In this document: in pieces, positions 20,470-36,286 of the stretch
How the letters are laid out: each line of letters starts with the position of its first letter
Position numbering within the stretch: the stretch's first letter is position 1
NCBI GenBank assembly: GCA_024305745.1
Contig: JAHRBS010000003.1
Coordinates: 310,001 to 374,000, forward strand
Source of the DNA: Polyporus tsugae
Taxonomy: Eukaryota > Basidiomycota > Agaricomycetes > Polyporales > Polyporaceae
Direction: 5' to 3'
Length of the DNA: 64,000 bases
Program-made: the position numbers and the translations under genes
Notes under the pieces: generated by a model
The model's database searches: none
Told to the model about the DNA's origin: nothing
What the model saw: the letters and a program-made list of their open reading frames with translations, nothing else

Positions 20470-23400
20470 CAAGCTAGAATTGCGTTAATTCTACGGTCTG
20501 TTACGCTACCAGCTATTATCATAGTTTACCTAAAACCATATGTCACGTATATGTATCCATACAGTCATTATAGTGGAGAATGACAGGGAGTAGAGGGAAG
20601 AGGCAAAACGACCGTATTCCTTGTCGGCGCTTGCTGACAAAGCTGTCCACCAGCCTTGTAGGCCTTGCCCCTCCCCACTTCATGTGCCATATCCGGTCAG
20701 TCACTTTGGCTGAGACGTCCACCGGCCGCTTACTCACTGAATATAGACTCTGTACAATTCAGAATACCAAATAAACACATTTAGTGAGTCAATTCAGATA
20801 TTATTTGACCCCAAATGGAGCTGAGAACAGTGTTTACCGAGGCCCCGGCCTAAGCTCAGTTGCAGCCTAGCCTCATTTGACGACAGGCCGAGCCGGCGAG
20901 CCCTCACAAGCTTTGGTAAAAGCCCCACTTGGAAGGGCTCGGCCCGGCCTATTCAGGGCTCGCCCTGAGGCCGGGATTTGCAAGTCACTAGCTTCAGCTC
21001 GAACCCAGGTTTGAACTTTCGTGGTCCTCCGTCCATGTTTGGCACGTCTTCAGACTCCAACTTGAAGAAGCAGGCGCGCACCAATGACCCCATCGAGGAG
21101 GTGATTGTGAGTGCCGAGGACAAGCCCTCGGACTCAGTGCACCACAGTAAGCACGCCAAGTAGTTGAGTTGGACTAGAACCCCAGGTCTGGGATGATGAC
21201 TCGCTCATCTTGTCAATGTCGCCCACAGTTACTTTTGTCTTCAGAGCACTGTGTGCCCAGGAGGTCGGACAAAACGCGACGTAATGATGACCCATAAGGT
21301 CGCAGTTTTTACAGTGGAAACCCGGGAGAAATGCGAATAAGTTACATCTGGTGCCCAGGGTTTTTCGCAACATTAGCTGGGATAGGAAAGCCGGATTTTT
21401 TCATGACAAACTTTCCCTTTTATGACCTTCCCATTTCAGATTGCAGCGGGTTCGCTGCTGGCAGAGGTCCACCACCCATCTGCATTGCTGTCAGTTTCTG
21501 ATCCCAGCGCCATAATAGAAAGCAAAATAATAAATTGATTGAAGGAGATTATCTACGTCTACATGACTGAAGTCCCTGCCCGTCTAGTATAGAAACAGCG
21601 CGCTCATGATGTAGACCTCTCCTACCCGCGGTCCCCATACGCATCTATACCGGCATTGGTGCAGGTGCACCGCGGTCAGCACGCGCTCATGCACCACCCA
21701 AGTTGCCATGTGGAGCTAGACTCCGGGCGAGCTCCTAGTCACCAGTGGCCTACTTTCGGATGGAGCCACTGGGGCATCACACACAGGTGCAAGTCAATTG
21801 TTGTCATTGCAGTAGACAAGGCGCCTGGAGTACCGACCATCACTCCGCTCGCACCGGCTGGTACGCGTGAAACCCTGACTTGAAGCTTGAAGCTGCAGAG
21901 GGCACGTCCATCCACAATAATGCATGTGCGGGGGTAAAGGTGCTGGCACAGGCGAGTGGGGATACGACAGGTGGGAGTAGTTAATGGATGCATAAAATGC
22001 AGTGCAAAACGTACCATTATCCTACCAATAGCAAGTGGCTGTGACAACCACCAAGATGGGGAGGGTATCATGCCAATTTGCGCACACTCACATTGGGTGA
22101 GCCTCAATTTTGTGGATAGAAGTTAGAACAGACAACTTACCTCAATTGCAACAGATAGCACAATATGGGAACTGTCCTTGTGCCGGAAGCTTGAGATGAT
22201 GGCTGAGGGTGAAACTGTACTAGAAGACGGCCGAGGGCCACAATCTCATCAAGGCATCAAACAGTATAAGGTATAGAAGCGGGGGGAGAACGTACAATAT
22301 ACCCCTCGCATCCAAGCGTGGATTCAAGGCGCGAGAGTGTCCACCAGATCTACAGCCAAGATGCACCACGCATGCCAGCGAGACATTAGAATGACCCCTC
22401 TAGTTAAGCACCCAGATGGAGATAGGACAGCCAATTGGCCAGCACAAGAGGAACAGACTGGCCGGCGGAGACCCAGGGAACCAGAGAGCAGCAAGAGTCA
22501 AACGAGTTGAACGCTGAAAAAGAGGCGATAATCGATGCGGACCAAATACGGACTCAGAGCCAACTGCTCTATTTGTCTCTATTTGTCTCGTCCGACGAAC
22601 GTCCAGCTAAGCACTCACTTAATGTAGCGAGCTGTATGCGCGCTACATTGGGTCGTATTTTTACTGGCTAACCATGGGCTTTCGGCTGGCAGGACAAAAC
22701 CCGACTTTGAAGTGGGGTCCGACCTTGCCCCCACTTAAGGTAGCGAAGCGCGAAAAATACGACTAAAATTCTCACTTATCCCGGGCACTGAGGCGCGTAG
22801 TGGAGTCGGTTCTTTGTCTTGTTTGCCTCGCGCTCTACTGATTCCACCTCCGCACAACCTTCGCATCCTTGATTCGCATGCATCATGTATCGGTCTCTTC
22901 GTTTGTAACGTATACATGAGCTTGTTGCTATGTACCTCTCATGCAGTGGTGAGTTAATGTCATTGAATCTTGACTAATGGTATCAATGTGACTAAGTATC
23001 CAGCCCGGGCCGACTCAGTCGTTCTCCGCGATATTTCCACCCGTAACCTACAGGCTTTTGGTATGCTCGGTATCCGATAGTGTTAAATCAATCATTGTGC
23101 TGGCTCTATTCCGAATCACTGTATGCCGTATTCCAAACCACTGTATGGCTCAGAACTTGTGGTTATGCCGCGTTCAAGTTGCCGATGCCGATGGGCGCTT
23201 GTGGCGCGGATTGCATCATGTTCGATTCCGGCCGGAGGCAACTTCCGCTTAGTACTGTTCCTCCTCCTCCACTCTGTCACTCGCACTAGTTATGCTTATG
23301 CCAACATCACTGTAAGACATATCTCCGCGATCACATATTGGCATGAGAACTGACATATTCCAACCACTTCCAAGCCGGCGGTGCAGTTCATGGCCACGGA

Positions 23401-23530
23401 CTCAGATTCACCTGTCTATGGTATCCGCCACTTGCAAGCAGACAGTATACAAATGAGCCTCGATGTGGTACCTGCCTACCCGCGGGCCAGATCTAAATCT
23501 TCCAAATTACCTCCCCATAACCCCTAAGTC
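20470..23530. other. Gene-poor stretch
   Basis: Nothing supportable as a gene. A 61-codon frame at 20978-21163 and a 78-codon frame at 22435-22671 have no recognisable domain. The inverted/direct repeat at 22616-22763 is listed separately. Confidence 0.5.
22616..22763. repeat. Small inverted- and direct-repeat unit, MITE-like
   Basis: GTCGTATTTTT (22652-22662) and AAAAATACGAC (22753-22763) are perfect inverted repeats 90 bp apart. CACTTAATGTAGCG (22616-22629) and CACTTAAGGTAGCG (22732-22745) form a direct repeat with one mismatch. The first also makes a hairpin, TGTAGCG/CGCTACA (22623-22647). No coding content. Confidence 0.45.
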
Positions 23531-23647
23531 GTCCTGGACGTATAAGTACGGCCATGTCGTTCCCTTGACACTGCACCCATTCCAGGTTGCTTTCTCCCTC
23601 CCCTCTCTGACCATCGCCTGATACTAGCAAAGTACGGAGGCACCATC

Positions 23648-26412
23648 ATGGACACATACTTCCATCAGGTCGATTTGAACGCATTCAATGATTGGATTCC
23701 AGGCCCGCTCCCTACACCTGTGGACCGTGCAAAGTTTCTGAAGCCGGTCGTCGAAAAGAGGGAGATGTCGGGGCGTTCGATAGGCGTTGAACTGGTACGT
23801 GCTCGTGTCACCTGCCCTCGTCACTACAGTACTTGACGATATTGCATCCTAGGTGCGGACCATCAAGTCCGTTTTCGAGGCTGCTGGACCGGAACATGGG
23901 CTAGACTCGGAGCTCCTGTGCCAGTCATACGATGGAGGTCGCGGAGGACCTAAACGCACACAAGAGGAACCTTCGAGGAGTACGCTCACTGAAGATGATC
24001 TAAAGCTAGGCGGTCGGTCAGGGTTCAGGTTTAGCATCCTCCAGAATGTGAAGAGTCTCCGTAACAAGACATGCGCGTTCAACATGGACCCGGGCTCTGT
24101 CGAACTGGAAGGCGTCAACACCGAGGACGACGCTGCTTCACCCGTGGTCAATTCAGCGCCCGGCGTGGATGGTCACGCCGCATCCCTCAACAACACGTAC
24201 GAAGGGGAGTTGGGCCTCGATCAGCTCTACGAGTCTATGGCCAACATCCTCATCCACCACAATCGGCTTTTCGCGTACGGCCTCTATGTTCAATGGCGCT
24301 GGGCCCGCCTCTTCTACTTCGACCGCGCTGGTGCCTTGGTCTCAGAGCCGTTCGACTGGACGGAGACGACCTCGCTCCTGCACGACTTCATCTGGAAGGT
24401 TGCGCATATGACACCGGAGCAAGTTGGCTACGATCCCACTGCCGTCGTTGCTTCTGAATCCGACATTGCGAAGCTTGGTTCCAAGATGCAGGATCTGTCT
24501 CTACCTGCAGAAGTCCAGCAGTACGTGTGGAAAGGCTTTGGGTGCTGGGCGACACAACCGGCCGAGGTGGCGGCAGCGAATCCGGGACAATCTGCCACTG
24601 ACGAGACGGAGCCCCGTTTGGGTGAATTCCCTATCTACAGGTTGACGGTGACCTCGTCTGATTCGTCGCCGGATGAAGGCTTCACCGACGCGCCGTCTTC
24701 TCTGCCCTCGAGCGGCACCTCTTCGAGCGGTGCGAAAGCTGAGACGGAGCGCGCCTTCCTCATCGGCCGCCCTCACTACGCAGATGGGTCTCTCACTGGG
24801 CGATGCACGCAAGGCTACATCGTTTTCGACCTTCAAGAGGAGCGCTTCTGTTTCCTCAAGGACTCTTGGCGACCTCTCGTTCCCGGACGGACCCGTCCAG
24901 AGCACTGGGCGTATGAACGACTCCAGCAACACAACATCCCTGGGATTGCCACGCTTGTCTGCGGAGGGGATGTTGGCGGACACCGGGCTCAGGTCACTAC
25001 CGTCCAGGATGCTATGCCCCTGGAGAAGAGGCTCATCCCCCATGTGCACTACAGGATCGTGATCAAGGAGATCGGTTTGCCATTGACTGAGTTCAGGAGC
25101 TTCAGCGAGCTCGCTGGAATTTTCGGGGACGCTCTCTGCGGTATGCTCCTTATCTTCTTGCCTTGACGTGGTCGCGCTAATCTGAAATTGCAGCACATTT
25201 GGGCGCCTGGGAGGGTGCAAAAATCCTGCATCGCAACGTGAGCGTTGGAAACATCCTCATCGATCCCAAGACTCGACGGGGAATGTTGGTCGACTGGGAG
25301 ATGTCGCGCCTTGCTAGTGAGCTTGAAGACGGCCCCGTGGACCCGGACCCATCGGTACGTGCCCACGTACAGACGCATCAATGTCGGGCTGTCACTCACT
25401 ATAGGTGCAGGGGACATGGAGGTTCCGGTCCGCGCTATCGTCGTACTACCCCCGGAAGCCCTACCGCCTCTCGGACGATATCGAATCCTTCGTCCATGCG
25501 TTTCAATACATGGTCCTCCAGTTCCATCTTACAGACGTCGAAGTCCTCCGTGCGTTCGTTTACTTGTACTTCGACCTTAGCGTCCGGATCGGGGACGTGA
25601 CGGTCGGCGGGGGGAGGAAAATGTTCTCCTTGCGGAGCTCGCCCTCGCCGCCGTTTCGTTTGATCGACAACCCTTCACTACAGGCGCTTCTCGACGAGAT
25701 TTCAAGCAGATGCCACGACGAGTTGTACAAGGTCGTCGACGTCGACGTCATGAAAGCTCGGTACGGCCTCCAGGGACCCGCCGCGGCGCGATCGACCCAA
25801 CCACGAGGGGACACGGAAACGCCGGGACTCGACGCATGTGACGTCGACCAGGGTTTCTTGTCACACCAACGTCATCTGCTGGAGCTGTTCCGGGAGTTCG
25901 CAGGCAAGTCCTGCGGCGACAAGTGTGAAGACCAGTTCGAGGCGAGGGCATCCGAAGAGTGTACTAGTACCAGGGCCGTTCTCGGCCATCGTCGCCCCGT
26001 TCGGACTATCTCCGATGCCAGTGTGTCGAGCAGTGTGTCGAGTAGCCAGAGTCAGGACGACGGCACAGAAGACAGTGTCCATGTTTCCATCGTCACTAAA
26101 CATGGTGCGCCTGCGGCAGCGGCGTCTTCTCCACACGTTCCACCTCCAGACCCCACGTCTTTGTCCGCACAGCTCGGCAAGCCAACCGACGGGACTCCAC
26201 CTGTCCTCCCTGCGTCCGTTCCCGTCACTGGTCCCCCTTCCACCTCCGCCTCCTCCACTTCTGCGTCTCCAAGTGCACGGTATAACCTAAGGAAGCGGAA
26301 GCACGAGGATGTGCAGGTGATCGAGGGTGCTAGTGCAAAAACATCCTGTAATGGCGAAAGTCCTTCGTCCTCCAAGCCGATGGCGAAGCGCCGGAAGCAG
26401 GCACGATCGTGA
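23648..26412 (+). CDS. FunK1-type fungal protein kinase-like protein lacking the HRD aspartate
   Basis: Four exons (23648-23794, 23853-25140, 25194-25354, 25405-26412) splice into an 867-residue protein; the phases close exactly. The N-terminal half has the FunK1 features RLFYFDRAGALVSEPFDW (about residue 200) and PHYADGSLTGRCTQGYIVFD. The C-lobe has ILHRNVSVGNIL, GMLVDWEMSRLA and GTWRFRSALSSY...YRLSDDIESFVHAF. Known family members have HRD in the catalytic loop; here the codon is AAC, giving HRN, and the DFG-like position reads DWE. The protein may therefore be a pseudokinase. The tail of about 200 residues is Ser/Pro-rich and ends with a basic cluster (RYNLRKRKHE, MAKRRKQARS) suggestive of nuclear localisation. 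A TATAAG at about 23541 lies about 100 bp upstream. The gene converges on the monooxygenase downstream. Confidence 0.85.
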
Positions 26413-26753
26413 GTCTGTGCATAAATAGCTGGTGGGATGTTTGTCTGCGGATGGTCCACTTGACGCTTTTGTTATCTTCGGATCTCATTTCTCTTCATGT
26501 AGTAAATATATTTACGCCTATACGAAGCTTGTTCCAAGTTGCGCTTTCTGTCTTGTATCCGTTTGGTTGTCACGTTCTACAATCGACGGAACGGAAACTT
26601 GAAGGTAAGTAAGGCGGATTTCGATCCATCGAGTGGCGAACTTGTGCCCGAACACCAAGTTTGCACGACGCACACTGGTAATACGGCAGAGGACACATGT
26701 GGTCTATGGAGGAAGTTGAGATGCATCGTTATTACCAGGCGTTGTGGGTCAAT

Positions 26754-29543
<2,790 letters not shown>

Positions 29544-31176
29544 TTCAAGCAGTGAGTGCCAGTGAAGTTAGAGTGATGATGTTGGCGGAACTCACTCAAC
29601 TCGCTCTCCCTTCTTAAACACCACCGGCCACTCTTTCCTCCACGTTGAGAGCACGATGTGCTAATGAAAAAAGCCCTATCATCACCGATGGACGGATCGT
29701 CCACATGTGCCGGCTCCTGTGGGGGGTAAATCTCCTGGGCGGCATCTTCAAGACAAATGTCTAGGCCCCAGCCCTGTAGGCGACAAGGACCGGGTATGAA
29801 GAGTGCAGGACGAAAGGTAGAACCGTGTGAATGGAGGGATAGCATCCGGGCGTCCAGTCAGCCATGTTCTGCTGACGAGATAGTTAATTATGCGCCCCCC
29901 TGGTTAATCTCTTTGCCGTCGGAATGGAGCGTCGGAAGAAGTGAGATCTGCCTTTGTGTTTACTCAACGCGAGGGGACAGAGACACGAACACAGCCGAAA
30001 GCCTCCGAGCGCATACATGTTGCGATCCAATCACGCGACGCCGATCGCCCAACGATTTATCACGCTCCCACACCCCCCGAATGTCGCAAAAGTGAAATGG
30101 GCTTAAGCATCAGCGTTTATTGTGTCATGGTTTGAGTTAGTAGCAGGGCTTGACTACGCTCGTTCGTCCTGGTTTCGCGGCCGTTGTCGGACCCAGCGAT
30201 TGCCTGTCTGACATAGAACAATCTCGACTATGCCCTCCACCCATGCAGCACGCAGCACAATATGTCAGACCCTGTGGCGTACACTCAAGGCAAGACAGCG
30301 TGTTACAGGTTCGACACTCAGCTCGTTCGTCAGGATTGCCTCGATGTATGGCCTGAGTCGCGTGGATGACGACAGGCACTGACCTGACCTGATCAACAGG
30401 AAGACTGTCCACGTAAACGTGCTGGCGCGAAATGTGATGGTCATCGCGGATTGTGCGGACGAAAAGGCTGACGACCCGACACGGGTAACAAGTCAAGACG
30501 TGGCGACATATGATAAGGTGCGAGCCCGAGTGGACACAGAGGCAGTATATGGTGCTTACCTGGTTCTACCGTGTATCCGGGAATACGGCCTAAAGCGACA
30601 GCAGGGAGATCCCGCGTGCAATTTACGCCGAACTGAGGGACTTAACGGTGCATCGTGTTTCAAGGAACATCCGCGTGAGTTGTCACCTATAGGGAAGGAT
30701 TTCGCTAGTCAGTATGTGTCCCGATGAACATGGAAGGAATATTCCGACAGCCGTAGTTCTTATACGCAGTGAGCGATGGCGTCAGAGCACGAATCAGCTC
30801 GCGATCGTGGATAGTACCATGTAGTAATACGTAGGTCAAGCCTAGGATCAGTGCACAGTACTCACTTTTCTGACCTCCGGCCATACCGCGAAGCCGAGTA
30901 CGAGACCGCGCGTCGTCAGTATGCACCCGCAGTTGCGCCGGGAGACTGTACTGGTGGGCCACCATCCGTGCGATGTGAGCTAATCTGACTCGGGTGACTC
31001 GGATGATCTTAACGAGTTCAAGTTGAAGTCCAAACGAGGTGGAAGTGCCCTACAATCAATGGAGTGAAAGGTTCGAGGTTCAACACAGCTCCGAAAAAGG
31101 GTATCTTATCTTATCTTACACCTTCTTACTATCTTACGATCTCTTTACTGCTCCCTCTACGTCTGCCTCGCTCGCC
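29544..31176. other. Stretch without a supportable gene
   Basis: It holds the presumed promoter of the monooxygenase (adjacent to 29543). A Cys-rich minus-strand frame at 30137-30496 shows no ordered zinc-finger spacing and is not called. Confidence 0.5.
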
Positions 31177-31296
31177 ATGGCCCACCTACTCTACTTCGAC
31201 CGTGCTGGTGCTTACGTCTTGGAGCTGTTCAGCTAGGTCGAGATAATGTCCTTAATCCACGAGTTGGTTTGGAAGTTAGCGAACAGTGCGAAGTAG
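31177..31296 (+). pseudogene. FunK1 kinase relic
   Basis: MAHLLYFDRAGAYVLELFS, a TAG, then VEIMSLIHELVWKLANS aligns with LFYFDRAGALVSEPFDW and TTSLLHDFIWKVAH of the intact gene at 23648-26412. The TAG replaces the conserved Trp. Nothing of the C-lobe follows before about 31370, so only a fragment survives. Confidence 0.6.
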
Positions 31297-31627
31297 TACG
31301 GAGACATATGGGATACGACGCACCCCGGCTTCGGCAGGTTCATCGTTAACGTTCATAAACACTAAGATATGGCATTGATTGAACGTAGTGGTGCGGCGGT
31401 ACGTGCGATGGTATGCAAATGTGATGCAGATTGTAACTACTAACTGTAGGATGAGATCAATGGGAAAACGCCGGGTAAACGAAAGGGCATTATGAACGCT
31501 GTAACATTATACATAAGCAGACCATATAGATGCAATGACGGAACGACGGACACGAGCAGTACTAGTGGGGAGAAGAACGAAAACGAAAAAAAAAAAAGGA
31601 TAACAGCGCATATGAGTTCGTCCAGGG

Positions 31628-34600
31628 TCATGACATGTCCAGCCTGCCCTCCCCCTCCAGCACCAGCCCGGGTGTTGGCACGGGTGCAGGCGTAGGCTGC
31701 GGGGCTGTCCATAGGGTATCGTCGACATCTGAACCTGGTTCTAAAACGAGACATGAGTCCGCATGTGGAACAGGAAGCGATAGTGCGGGAGGAGGCGACG
31801 GCGAGTCGAGGTACGCAAGTTCCGACTCGGTCTCGAACTCAGTCGCCTCCAGCTCCGGCTCAGGCACATACGCCTGCTCCCCCACGTCTGCTGCGACGGG
31901 CGACCCCTCCATAACCTCGATGGAGATCGAGCTCTCCCTATCCGGAACCGGGATCGCACCCAGGGCGGTCCCGTTCTGCTTTTCGGTCTCCTCCTTCCCC
32001 TCCACCCTCCTCTCCAGTGCAGGCGTCGGCACGGGCTCCAAGTCCAGCGCACGAGACACCTGCACCTGCTGCGACATCTTCCTCTTCTTCTCGCCCACCT
32101 TCCAGATCACATCCTTCAACTCCTGCACCACCTCCCCTCCTGGACCCCATCGCTCCTTCGCCGACCGCTCCATCGATATCTCAAAGTCGGGGGACGCGAC
32201 GGACGATGACGTCGAGAACAGCTGACCGCTGGCCCGGCGCGCCTTCGCGAGCTTAATCCGCTCCTCGCGCGTCAGCTTCGACCGTGGGCGCGAGAACGCA
32301 GCCCCGCTCCCAGAGTCGGCCTCGAACACCTGGTCGACACCAGGCGGGGGGAGATGTTGTGACGACGCCGTCAGGAGGAGGTGCGCAGTCGCATCGTCAA
32401 AGTCGTGGTCCTCCCGGCCGTACGAGAGGGTCAGTCCCAGTCCGGGACCCGACTCGGCCGGGATCTGTGGCGACGCGGGGCCCTTCTCGGACGTCTCGCT
32501 CTCCGAGTCTTGCTTCAGCCCTGGGGTATTCGGCGAGGCATCCTCGTCATCAGCCTCCACTAATGGGCGCGGGGAGAGGATGTCGAGGAGCCGCTCGCGA
32601 CCGCGCTCGCACTCCCTCAGCGCGAACCCAAGCTCCTTCCGTAGGCGGTCGTACGCTTGAAACGCAGGATGCGCCTGCATGTTCGACGCGTCGAGCGAGG
32701 TTCGCCGGGATGCGGGGTCACGCAGCGCGCCAACGCATTCGTCAATGTGCTCCTTTGCATCGTTCATTGCGGACGAGATTGCCTCGATGTGAGTCGCGAG
32801 CCTTGCCATGCTGCTGGGCATCGGTGCGAACGAGTCGAGCTCCATCAAGGAGCGTGGGGTATAGTCGTTGCGGAGCGGCGAGTTCTTCCTCTCGTGTCCC
32901 TTCACGTACTCCTTGCCATTGGGCGTGGGGGTGTTGCCGCGAGGTGGAGTAGGGTGCTCGTCCTTCTTGCGGCGCTTCTCCGCATCGTCGAGGGCCTCGA
33001 CGAGCCGCGCGGACGCGTCGGAGAACGTGCTTGAGAGGAGCGCCGTGACCGAGCGCACGTCCTCCCAGTACGAGTCGTCCTCATCCTCGGTGAAGCGCAG
33101 GGCGAGCAGATGTGAGCATGCGTACCGCTTCGCCGCCAGCGCGCCCTGCAGCGCGAGGTGCAGCCCAGAAAGGGAGAGTGGGTGTCTTGTCGTGTGGACC
33201 GACGTGAGGCGTGACGATGAGGAGGTGGTCGGGGAGAGAAGCGACAACGGGCGACCACCTCCGCGGGTAGGCGACCTCGGTGGCGTGTAGCCGGGCGGTG
33301 GGAGACCGAGAGCCTCCAGTGCCACCGACTTCCGTTTCCGCTGGAGGTCCAACGCGGCCGCGCCAAAGTAGTTCTTGTCCTCCAGCTCCTCCTTTGCGTT
33401 GTCTTCCTCCTCCAAGACGCCCATCAGGTGTCCACCCCCCTCCTCAGGGCTGATAGGTTCCGGAGTCACGGGCGCGCTGAAACTGGTAAAGGCCCTAGTT
33501 CTCGGGGAGACGGGCTGGAACATTGAGATCACGTTCGACCGCCGGTTCTGCTTCTTGCGGTTGTTGAGCAAGTGCGCGGTTGGGCTGCCTGCACCAGCAA
33601 GCGCTGCGTAGGAACCATTCCAGGTCGCCCGCTTGTTGATGTCGCCGCTTATCGGCGACGTCCGCTGTCGCCATGGGTTTGCCGAAGGATGTGAGAACGG
33701 ACGCATTGTGCTGGACGGAGATGAAGGAGCCTCCCCAAGTGCGATCGGAGGGCGGATGGGTGAAGCAGGCGCATACATCTCCGTCAGTTGTGATAGCGAT
33801 GTCGGACATGTGAGCGCAGACAGTAGTTGTCGTACGTTGTCACACTGGGTCTGGGTCGTAAAAAGCGATGACTGGAGCGTGATCCGGAGAGCAGATGAGG
33901 GCGCTTGTGGACTTGTGGGTCCGTAGAAGATACTGCCGTTTTCAGATCAGCCATGCGAATCATCCTCAGAATTGCTGAACACCGTCATACCTCCGCTCCT
34001 CGTTCTCAATGAGCACGATCGCCTCGTTCACAGCCGAGTCCCAAACATTACCGGCGGAAATGAGTTCGTTCAACGCGTGAAGCGTCTGCAGGCCGTCAGT
34101 ATTCGCTAAGACGGCGCTGAGAAAAGACCACTCACTTGCGACGTAGAATCGGGCGTACTGTGGTCTGCCTGCGCCACGTACCTCACATAGATAGCAGCAG
34201 CAAAGAAGACGACAGCTAAGAAAATGAAGCTGGTTGACAAAAAGACAACACCGATAGATAGAAGCGCAATGGATGATTCTGGTCCAGAGAGGTTGGAATT
34301 TGATGTTGGCGGCAATCGGAAGTCGGACTTGCTTTCTAGAGGCGAGTGCTCGTCCCCCGCCCCTTCCCCGCCGCCGCCGTCCAGCTTGCCAGGGATCTCT
34401 GGCGTCAACGAGGGGCGGTGAGTGGTTGTCGGCGCGGCGAGAGATGAAGACAGCAGGGAGGACGAGATGATGTCGTACTTGAATCGCTCTTCAAAGCCGT
34501 TTTCCCGTGATGAACATGACGAGGATTGCAGCAGGTCATTCGCGATCTGCAGGGGGACAGCCCAAAGGTTAGCGTAGGATCCCACATCCACACATTATAA

Positions 34601-35964
34601 CCTAGCATAAAATATTGTGGAACTTGTCATCGTGAATCCGCGAACCGCCGTTTGGCGTCTACAGCAGGGTCTTTCACAAACGACGCTGAATGACGAGTTG
34701 ACAGGGTAAGCAATTGTGCGTTCACCACCACGGTAGCACTAAGGGTGCGCAACTTTTCTGGGCATAGACGCTATCCGCACGGAGAGTTCGTTTGACGGCA
34801 GAGACCAGCCGACCAGCTTCTAGTGAAGTTGGTCTCTCTCCCCTCCCCCGGCCCGTAAAGCGACACAGTATTACTGTTAATCGCACAGATTGGTCCCGAG
34901 TGCAACATCCTCGCGAATCGAAATTTATCGCTGGCGAGATGAGCGAGGGAGAGCGGCTGGAAGAAAAAGGGCACATGAACCAGGATTGGCCCCTTGCCTC
35001 ACGCGGAACTCTCTGAAAAACAATGGAACTCCGGAGTATGTACGACTTGCACTTCTACCGTTGTCGTACATACTCTGGCCGAGCCTCGAACGTGGAATAA
35101 CAACGGGAACAAGCAAGGCGAGACCACGCAGCGATCCATGCTTAACGCCTGATGCATTCTCAGATATTTGGGTAGCTTCCCTTGCTCAAGGCTCTCGTTG
35201 TAGTCCAAGTGCTACCAGACGCGTCCTGGTGCCCACCCGCGCGAAGCCGAGTATCACTGGTGGCCAGATCGCACAAGCGTGTACTCTTACGCCACATGAA
35301 GTGACACCATATCCCTTTTGAGTAGCCTTGCGTGCCAAAATTCTGACGTCACCCACGGTTACATACTCGCACGAGGAGAGGTCTTCCAGCGGACTCCCAT
35401 ACAACGTGAGTTGTGCGTGACGACATTCTCATTAACGAAACGATTCCCAACGCTCGCCCAGTGGCGACGGTGTCATTTCCGTGCCGGAAGCACGGGATTC
35501 TTAAGTGACAGTGGTGTGCTGCTGACATAAGGGCTGGTTGCACCTTTACATGCGCAGTAGAAAGTGGTAGAAGGAGAGCAGCAAGCTTGAGTAGCAATGG
35601 GATCATCCAGACATAACGTGACGCCGCGCAAGGTGTTCAGCAGATAAGCGAAACATGCTGCGGGCGACAACGCGCTGCGAAGAGGACGTGCAACACAACG
35701 AAGGGTACGAAGCTCACCTGTACCGCCCTTACTAAAAACTCAGGGAGCTGGATATCTGCTGGTGGCGAGGAATGGAGGTCGTCTTCTGAGTCGTCTTCTC
35801 CGACTGGCACGAAGTCTGGAGAGCTACCGGGCATGGGTTCTGCGGTCTCACCGGTATCTGCACCGTACACCATGTCAACGTCCGTACACTCCTAGACTAG
35901 GCCCTGTAGACTCACTTCGGAAGTACTGCTCGAGAGGGTGTTGGTCGAAGAGAGGTTGCGCCAT
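31628..35964 (-). CDS. Vezatin/Inp2-like membrane protein (candidate peroxisome-inheritance myosin receptor family)
   Basis: Five exons (35964-35916, 35857-35718, 34546-34136, 34085-33991, 33932-31628) splice to 999 residues with closed phases. The acidic N-terminus (MAQPLFDQHPLEQYF) is followed by ADIQLPEFLVRAVQ-IANDLLQSS, then a hydrophobic membrane segment (ALLSIGVVFLSTSFIFLAVV, about residue 160), then TLHALNELISAGNVWDSAVNEA and LRITLQSSLFTTQTQCDNVR. The last two blocks match my recollection of the fungal 'myosin-binding motif of peroxisomes' (vezatin-like) domain. In yeast, Inp2 links peroxisomes to myosin V. The remaining roughly 650 residues are Ser/Pro-rich and low complexity, with a predicted helical region (MARLATHIEAISSAMNDAKE). 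Odd point: intron 2 is about 1.17 kb, far longer than any other intron here. Confidence 0.6.
35034..35075. repeat. 13-bp perfect inverted repeat (hairpin) inside the long intron
   Basis: GAGTATGTACGAC (35034-35046) and GTCGTACATACTC (35063-35075) are separated by 16 bp. It lies within the unusually long second intron of the Inp2-like gene. Confidence 0.6.
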
Positions 35965-36206
35965 GGGGAGAGTAAGTCAATAGAGTGGGAGTTTCAAGGT
36001 TGATGTTGCGGTGTCGAGTCGTGAGGAGGATCGTTATAGTGCAGACAGAGCAAATAAAGAGCGACGACAGTGAGACTGATGGAACAAGAAGGATGCCAGG
36101 ATGCGAGCGCGGCGGGGACGAGGGCGGGGATGGTGGAAGGAGGAGAGCGACCGACAGTCTGTGCCCGACACTCTGGCGCATGCGAATGGCAAATGCCCGT
36201 CACGCG

Positions 36207-36286
36207 TCTGTGACGACGTCGGGCCACGTGTGACTCCGTGTCACAGACTGTCCTGTGCCTGACTCGGACCGGTGTTCTCCGAGTCA
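36207..36286. promoter_or_regulatory. Palindrome-rich element in the divergent promoter
   Basis: Between two divergently oriented starts (35964 on -, 36415 on +) lie TCTGTGAC/GTCACAGA (36207-36214 and 36240-36247) and, 12 bp on, TGACTCGGA/TCCGAGTCA (36260-36268 and 36278-36286). The second carries AP-1/bZIP-like TGACTC half-sites on both strands. A CACGTG E-box sits inside the first (about 36225). A TATAAG at 36302-36307 could serve the rightward gene. Confidence 0.45.

Noticed and set aside
30137..30496. Cys-rich minus frame that could be a zinc-binding relic
   Set aside because: Cys spacing fits no known finger and the frame lacks splice or neighbour support.
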